From Canariomyces notabilis (lineage: Eukaryota > Ascomycota > Sordariomycetes > Sordariales > Chaetomiaceae), in contig NW_027041853.1 in NCBI RefSeq assembly GCF_033297395.1, forward strand, positions 175,698 to 239,697: a stretch of DNA of 64,000 nucleotides. Reading direction: 5' to 3'. Shown here piece after piece: positions 58,393 to 64,000 of the stretch (position 1 is the stretch's first letter; each line of letters starts with the position of its first letter). A program made the translations under genes and the position numbers. The notes beneath the pieces were generated by a model. That model had not been told where the DNA came from and did no database searches. It saw only the letters and a program-made list of their open reading frames with translations.

Positions 58393-59579
58393 CTACAACC
58401 CAGCCTTGATCTGCTCAACCCCCTTCTCATCATTATACAGCACATACCGATACCTCGGCTTGCCAGCAGTAAAGTCCACAATCGCCCGATTCGCCTCCTT
58501 CATGGGAATCTCCTCAATCCACGGGTGCACCTTCTTATCCACCGCCAACTGCAGCATCTCCCTGATATCACTCGGCGAACCGATCAGCGACCCGGTAATC
58601 TTCAACCTCTTGAAAATCAACGGGAACTGCTGAATACTCGGCAACCCATCATCCGGCGCGCCCAGCTGCACAAACGTGCCATCAAACTTGAGCAGCGACA
58701 TGTACCCCATGAGCGGCATCGACGACGACGAGACGGTGCAAATAATCAGATCCAGCGTCGACGCATGGTTCTTGGCCCAATCCGGATCCTCCTCCGTGGC
58801 AATGAACTCATCGGCCCCCAACTTCATCGCATCCCCTTTCTTCCCCGACGTCCGCGAAATAACAACCACCTTATCACAACCCAACGCCTTAGCCCACATA
58901 ACCCCAAAATGCCCCAGCCCCCCAAGACCAACCACACCCACCGTCTTCCCGGGGCCAGCACCGTGATGCTTCAGCGGGGTATACGTCGTCACACCACCGC
59001 ACAGCATAGGCGCAGCCTCAGCGGAACTTAGCCCCTCGGGGATCTTGACGACAAAGTGCGACGGCGCGCGGTGGTACAGGGCATATCCGCCGTAGGACTT
59101 GCCGCCGTTGAGGTGGGTGCTGTTGTACGTCCCGACGTGGTGCACCTGGCAGTAGTTTTCGGTCCCCGAAGCGCAGGCCTCGCAGTCGCCCTTGCGGCCC
59201 TGGCAGGAATCGTTTTGGGCGCCGACACCGACCCGGTCGCCGATTTTCAGGTCGCCTTCGGCTTTGGAGCCGACGCGGACGACGGTGCCGACGATTTCGT
59301 GGCCGACGCAGCAGGGGTAGTTTGTTGGGCCCTGGTAGTAAGGTGGGTTAGTATGTGGTGTAGTAGGCAGGGTGACAAGGTGATGTAGGTTTATGGACTT
59401 ACCCAACCGCTCTTGAGGGTGTGGAGATCGCTGCCGCAGATGCCGCAGTGTGTAACCTTGATGTCGACGTCGGTCTCTTCCCAGGGCTTGGGCTCGTACT
59501 CGCCCCATTTCATGTTGCCCTCTGCGGATGAGGGATCGTGGCCGAGCCACCCCTCAAACTTGTAATCGGTCTGAGCCAT
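58393..59579 (-). CDS. Zinc alcohol dehydrogenase, cinnamyl/ADH6-type (NADP-dependent)
   Basis: Exons 59579-59403 and 59331-58393 (71-nt intron GTAAGT..CCAG), 371 residues. Catalytic zinc site: THCGICGSDLHTLKSGW and CCVGHEIVGTVVRVG. Structural zinc lobe: NDSCQGRKGDCEACASGTEN followed by YC, with four cysteines. Cofactor fold: VGVVGLGGLGHFGVMWAKAL, then VVVISRTSGKKGDAMKLGA; Ser-Arg at the end of strand 2 points to NADP(H). LGADEFIATEEDPDW and RYRYVL at the end are usual for the yeast ADH6/ADH7 and plant cinnamyl alcohol dehydrogenase group, which reduce aromatic and aliphatic aldehydes. The intron falls right after the KSGW of the catalytic loop. Confidence 0.95.
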
Positions 59580-60665
59580 TGTGTCGTGAGAGCGAAGTGT
59601 GTATTGGGAGAAGCGTTGCTGGCGTAGTTTGTTTGTTTTGCCAGTAGCCGTGTTGGAAGAGGCAAGGGATCGTAAGGGTCGATGGTAATAACGGTTGATG
59701 GAGCTTCAGATAAGATGATTAGGGAGAAGACATCATAAGGGCATATAAATACATGATATCTTTATCTCTGATACGGCCCCTGGGCTTGGACTTTGTTCGG
59801 CATTCGTAGTGGCGCTCACCCGGGGTCGTCAGGCTAGGGATACCTCACCTACGTAGCCAGTGTACAATCTTGAGAAGGGCTTTCTATGCTCCACATCTTT
59901 GAATTACTAATGCTGCCATTCGCGACAAAATGACTCGCTTTCCGTGGAGTTTGTTTGGGGCGAGCATCATTATCTCCGTCGTCGTGGTGCTCGTCATTCA
60001 CTCGCCACTAGAGAGAAGTGGAGTGGAAGAGTCTGCCGGTATGGAGTTCGGGAGCTAAATCTTTCGCTTGAGTCGGGTGGAGCAAAGGCCGGGATAACCT
60101 AAGAAATGTCGTCAGAAATGGGATATCACTAAACTACCGAGGCAGCGGTCTCCTACGTCGTGCTGCATGCCCTCGGGATGCCTTACCCGGCGCTGTCGCG
60201 CTGGAAGGTTGATAACGCATGAAAACCGGGATATAATCAGAAAATCTCCACCCAGAACACTAATGAGGCCTCGGTCCAAGTGGAACGGGAATCTGGATAA
60301 CAAGATTACTAACCTGGACGTTGGGCCAAAATTTGCACTGATGCTTCCAATTCGTTCCATCGTTTCTGTTTCGAATCTTAACTGACAAACTTTTTGAATT
60401 CCGGGACATCATTGCGACTGTAGAATGAGGATGGCCAGGAAAACTCATCTGAGCTCGTAGCCATGACGTCTTTGAGTCCTCGCCTTCTTCCACAGCAACG
60501 GGTCTGAGGTGTTCTTGCGTTCCAGTTTCCTAGCCAATAGCATGCTGCATAGAATCCATGGCAATGCCAAAAACGGAACAACCCAAACAGCAGTGGAAAC
60601 TGCAAAAGGTACCAACACAGCTGAGATACAATGGACCATTGGAGACTCTCGATCGATCCCAGGAG
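59580..60665. other. Intergenic, 1.1 kb, with one micro-ORF
   Basis: Promoter of the alcohol dehydrogenase and 3' flank of the CFEM gene. Apart from the 42-codon frame at 59930 I see nothing supportable. Confidence 0.5.
59930..60058 (+). CDS. Candidate 42-residue single-pass membrane microprotein
   Basis: An ATG-initiated frame of 42 codons. Residues 1-7 (MTRFPWS) are basic/aromatic, residues 8-23 (LFGASIIISVVVVLVI) form a clear hydrophobic helix, and the tail is acidic (HSPLERSGVEESAG). It could also be the first exon of a gene I cannot complete, or chance. No conservation evidence is available. Confidence 0.25.
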   Translation: MTRFPWSLFGASIIISVVVVLVIHSPLERSGVEESAGMEFGS

Positions 60666-61163
60666 TTACGGAGCAAAGGGAGCCGTAGCCGTAGCCGTAG
60701 CCTTGACGCACTCATCACAGATAGCCGCCCCAACCGACTCGACAATCTTGGCAGTCCACGATCCGCACGAACTCACAACGCAGCCGGACTTGAGCAACTC
60801 GGCCTCGTCCGAGTTCCTGTTCTTGCACTGGCATTCAACATCGAACATGTCGGAACAACCCGCAATGGTGGCAGCGGAAGCGAGACATGGGAACTTAAAG
60901 TGGACATCTAATAGTCAGTCATTTTGAACTGGCAACCCGCGAGAAAAAGTGACCAGCGAGAGAGAAAGGTGTTTGCGTACGGCGCAGTACGGCATTGACG
61001 CAGTCATCGGACATGCTTCTGGCGTCGTCGCCGTTAACGTTATCGCCGATGCCATCGTGTCCATGTCGCCGATCTTTCTAGCCGGAGTTGCGCCGAGGAC
61101 GGCCATGCCAAGGCTGGGGAAGAGGACGTGGAGAGCGGCTAGCACGGAGAGATGCATCGTCAT
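60666..61163 (-). CDS. Small secreted CFEM-domain protein
   Basis: Exons 61163-60981 and 60893-60666 (87-nt intron GTACGC..TTTAAG), 136 residues. A signal peptide is evident (MTMHLSVLAALHVLFPSLGM). The CFEM pattern is assembled across the intron: MPYC, A-FPCLASAATIAGC, SDMFDVECQCKN, SGCVVSSC, then AAICDEC, giving the eight expected cysteines plus one extra before and one after. The Asp of MFDVEC sits at the position that binds haem iron in known CFEM proteins. There is no clear GPI tail or membrane segment, so it is probably a free secreted protein (haem/iron capture or effector-like). The C-terminus is a short Ala-Thr repeat; a further exon cannot be excluded. Confidence 0.82.
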
Positions 61164-62282
61164 CCTTGTTCGCTTCGGGCCTGGGTGGCTTTGACCTTTG
61201 GACTGGCTGTTTGTGAGCAGATAAAGAAGGGGTGAGCGATGGCTGACAACGAACGGCTTGACAGAGATACTAGAGCAGGATGTAAGTAGACGCTCGCGCT
61301 TACGATCTGTAGCCCCCTTCCCTGTTCAAGACCTGGACACAAAGTGGTCAATCTCACCGTCCTACTGTTCACTTCAGCGGCCACTTCTCGAGTCTGACCG
61401 ACCCAATGGTCTGTTACATTCATGGTGGCATCGTCGAGGTGCCTGATGCCTCGAAGTGTTCCGTGTCCATCACTGCAGGCTGTGGTTGGGGTTGTCCACT
61501 GGCACCTGACGACCCGTATCACCAGAAAGCCCTCGTAAAGCCCTCTGTCGGACTCGGACACCAATCAGCAGCGGGAGCCTGGCGTGATCAAGATAACAAA
61601 TAGATTAAGAAAGCCAACAGTCCGAGTCACATCATGCTTCACGACTTGAATGTCTCTTGCTTAGTGAGCAATGGTCATCATCTTGTACTCGGTCGCTCTC
61701 GCCCTCTCCTGTTCTTTATGCGAAAAGACGCTTGGATTGTTGGCAAAGTCCCGATCGAGAGCCGGCCGTCGACATCGGCAGTTTTGGCCAATACTTTGAT
61801 TGGGAATTGGAGGACAGTGGATTGAAGCCACAAAGCTGCTATGAGCCATTCTCCGGGATTCGGGTACAAGTATTGACGATCACGGATGTTGGTGAAAGCG
61901 GCGGCTTTCCAGCCGATCGGATGCTCCTAACGTTAACTCGGGGCTGTTCGGTCGAAGCCGGGAGAGCACGGTGCGGAGCGGCCCTTGTTTGACATTGCCC
62001 AATCACATTTCCGAATTGGCCCTCGAAAACTTTTTTGACTCGCACAGCAACCGCCAAGACTCACACCCCACAATCCTAACGCGGGTCGCGGGTAAATGCC
62101 AGCATATGGGGTGATGCCGGTGACACACTGACAGATCGCAACCGAAACCGAAACCATCGCGAAAGCTGTCCTACGCCCGACAGTCCCGGTTTCGTCAACA
62201 CTGCACTCCAGCAAGGCATTGTTCTCCCCACCACGTCGCATAATACCTGTGGACTCCGTGAATCCTTCTTTTCGCCGACAGA
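61164..62282. other. Divergent intergenic region, 1.1 kb
   Basis: Promoters of the CFEM gene and of the aspartate aminotransferase gene. No gene seen. Confidence 0.5.
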
Positions 62283-63891
62283 ATGCTCTCCTCGCTCAGG
62301 GTCGTTTCGCGACGGGCGGTTGCAGCCCGCAACTTGAGCGCTTTCCGCGCTGCTTCCACGTGGGCCAATGTCCCTCAAGGCCCTCCAGTACGTTAACCAT
62401 CCCACCGTCGCCTTCGTGGCTGCTGAATAGGTTGAACGAATTGACTAAGTAGAGTTTTACAGGATGTGAGTAGTAGATTTTCAAAGCTGCCGCAGCTTCC
62501 TCGCTGTCCACTGCTGACCGGTGTTGTTTGGTGATTTGGTCAGGCCATTCTCGGTATGTGCCTCATGAGTCACCTTGGCCAACCCTCTGCACGTCCCGCC
62601 AACCAACCAGCCCCAAAGATTCGCAATAAAACTGACGAGCTTTGTCGCGCAGGTATCACGGAAGCCTTCAAGGCCGATTCGTTCGAAAAGAAGATCAACC
62701 TCGGTTCGTTCGACCTCCTAACTGCCACTCCTACTCCCATCCTCACACAATCGTCACGTCAACTGACACTCCCTGTTTCACCCGGATCCAGGTGTCGGCG
62801 CCTACCGCGATGACAAGGGGAAGCCTTACGTCCTCCCCTCGGTGCGCCAGGCCGAGGAAAAGGTGATCGCCTCGCGCCTGAACAAGGAATACGCGGGCAT
62901 CACGGGCGTGCCCGAGTTCACCAAGGCCGCCGCGGTGCTGGCCTACGGCAAGGACAGCTCCGCCCTCGACCGGCTGGCCATCACGCAGTCCATCTCCGGC
63001 ACAGGCGCCCTGCGCATCGGCGCCGCCTTCCTCGCGCGCTTCTACCCCGGCGCCAAGACCATCTACATCCCAACCCCCTCCTGGGCGAACCACGCCGCCG
63101 TGTTCAAGGACTCGGGCCTGCAGGTCGAAAAGTACGCCTACTACAACAAGGACACCATCGGGCTCGACTTTGCCGGCATGCTCGCCGACATCAACAAGGC
63201 GCCCGGGGGGAGCATCTTCCTGTTCCATGCCTGCGCGCACAACCCGACGGGCGTCGACCCCACACAGGAGCAGTGGAAGGAGATTGAGTCCGCCGTCAAG
63301 GCAAAAGGCCATTTCGCGTTCTTCGACATGGCCTACCAGGGCTTCGCCAGCGGGGACATCCACAAGGACGCGTTCGCCGTGCGGCATTTCGTTGCGCAGG
63401 GCCACAACATCTGCCTCGCGCAGTCGTTCGCCAAGAACATGGGCCTGTACGGCGAGCGGGTGGGCGCGTTTTCCATGGTGTGCGCCGACGCGGAGGAGCG
63501 GAAGCGGGTGGATTCGCAGATCAAGATTTTGGTCCGGCCGCTGTACTCGAACCCGCCGATTCACGGTGCCCGGATTGCGGCGGAGATTCTTAACACGCCT
63601 GCCCTGTATGAGCAATGGCTTGCTGAGGTGAAGGGCATGGCGGATCGGATTATCACCATGCGGGCGCTCCTGAAGGAGAATTTGGAGAAGTTGGGTTCGA
63701 AGCATGACTGGAGCCATATTACCAGCCAGATTGGCATGTTTGCGTACACTGGGTTGAACGCGGAGCAGATGGACAAGCTGGCTAAGGAGCACAGCGTCTA
63801 TGCCACGCGGGATGGTCGCATCTCGGTGGCTGGCATTACGAGTGACAATGTTGGCCGTCTGGCGGAGGCCATCTTCAAGGTGAAGGGCTAG
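62283..63891 (+). CDS. AAT1: Aspartate aminotransferase, mitochondrial
   Basis: Best model: exons 62283-62387, 62463-62465, 62544-62553, 62653-62703 and 62792-63891; 422 residues. The first exon is an Arg-rich presequence (MLSSLRVVSRRAVAARNLSA). The 3-nt exon (GAT) and 10-nt exon rebuild the conserved GPPDAILGITEAFKAD, then KKINLGVGAYRDDKGKPYVL. Catalytic features: SGTGALRIGAAFL, CAHNPTGVDPT, FDMAYQGFASGD and the PLP lysine in QSFAKNMGLYGER (Lys271). PLYSNPPIHGARI carries a substrate-binding region. The enzyme interconverts aspartate + 2-oxoglutarate and oxaloacetate + glutamate and serves the malate-aspartate shuttle in the matrix. Confidence 0.95.
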
Positions 63892-64000
63892 GGCGTTTCA
63901 TGTGTTGGGGAGGGGTGTGTAGTAATTGTGTGGGTGGCTGGCTGAGTTTCTGTAAATTCTGTATGTGTTTTTCGCATCCAGCATCTGGATTGCAAGATGG

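Noticed and set aside
62743..63792. 349-codon minus-strand frame opposite aspartate aminotransferase
   Set aside because: Mirror of the highly codon-biased enzyme gene; its Val/Arg/Gly/His composition is what antisense of such exons gives.
1..64000. CRISPR arrays, bacterial operons, plasmid origins
   Set aside because: None seen; the sequence is intron-rich fungal nuclear DNA.

Overview
This window looks like nuclear DNA of a filamentous ascomycete, most likely a sordariomycete of the Chaetomium/Thielavia type. The genes are split by many 50-100 base GT..AG introns, codons end mostly in G or C, and the gene families are typical of Pezizomycotina: CFEM, PTH11-like rhodopsin-fold receptor, GMC and berberine-bridge-type oxidases, DUF2855 and a fungal F-box protein. 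The genus is inference. I joined exons by hand from splice signals, reading frame and family conservation.

Layout. 0-6 kb: an ARMH3-type armadillo protein and a repeat-containing fungal protein, both on the minus strand. 6-13 kb: about 7 kb with no gene I can support, leading to a very large disordered protein (13.0-17.3 kb). 18-25 kb: an SDR dehydrogenase, the battenin homologue BTN1, a doubtful small gene and an uncharacterised fungal protein. 25-33 kb: a GNAT acetyltransferase, a DnaJC28-like (DUF1992) mitochondrial protein and a DUF2855 protein, followed by a MITE-like inverted repeat. 33.6-34.3 kb: a frameshifted pseudogene. 34.9-43 kb: an oxidative block with a seven-exon rhodopsin-fold membrane protein, a GMC flavo-oxidase and a secreted bicovalent-FAD oxidase. 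43.8-45.7 kb: degenerate transposon remains (reverse transcriptase boxes, a diverged direct repeat, a Pol III-like unit). 45.9-54.3 kb: a divergent F-box/TMEM16 scramblase pair, a CobW-type GTPase metallochaperone and an MFS transporter. 55.9-57.6 kb: a secreted protein apparently made of three copies of an unnamed cysteine domain. 58.4-61.2 kb: an NADP-type zinc alcohol dehydrogenase, a 42-residue membrane micro-ORF and a small CFEM protein. 62.3-63.9 kb: mitochondrial aspartate aminotransferase, whose best gene model needs a 3-nucleotide exon.

How the genes work together. Most are independent housekeeping genes (aspartate aminotransferase, BTN1, TMEM16, DnaJC28-like, CobW, ARMH3). The only plausible functional grouping is the receptor-like protein, GMC oxidase and bicovalent-FAD oxidase at 35-43 kb. 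It could be a small substrate-oxidation locus, but no pathway backbone enzyme is present. The strongest novelties are the 3-nt exon, the triplicated secreted domain, the repeated short motif in the 1435-residue protein, and the pseudogene with two mutually compensating frameshifts.
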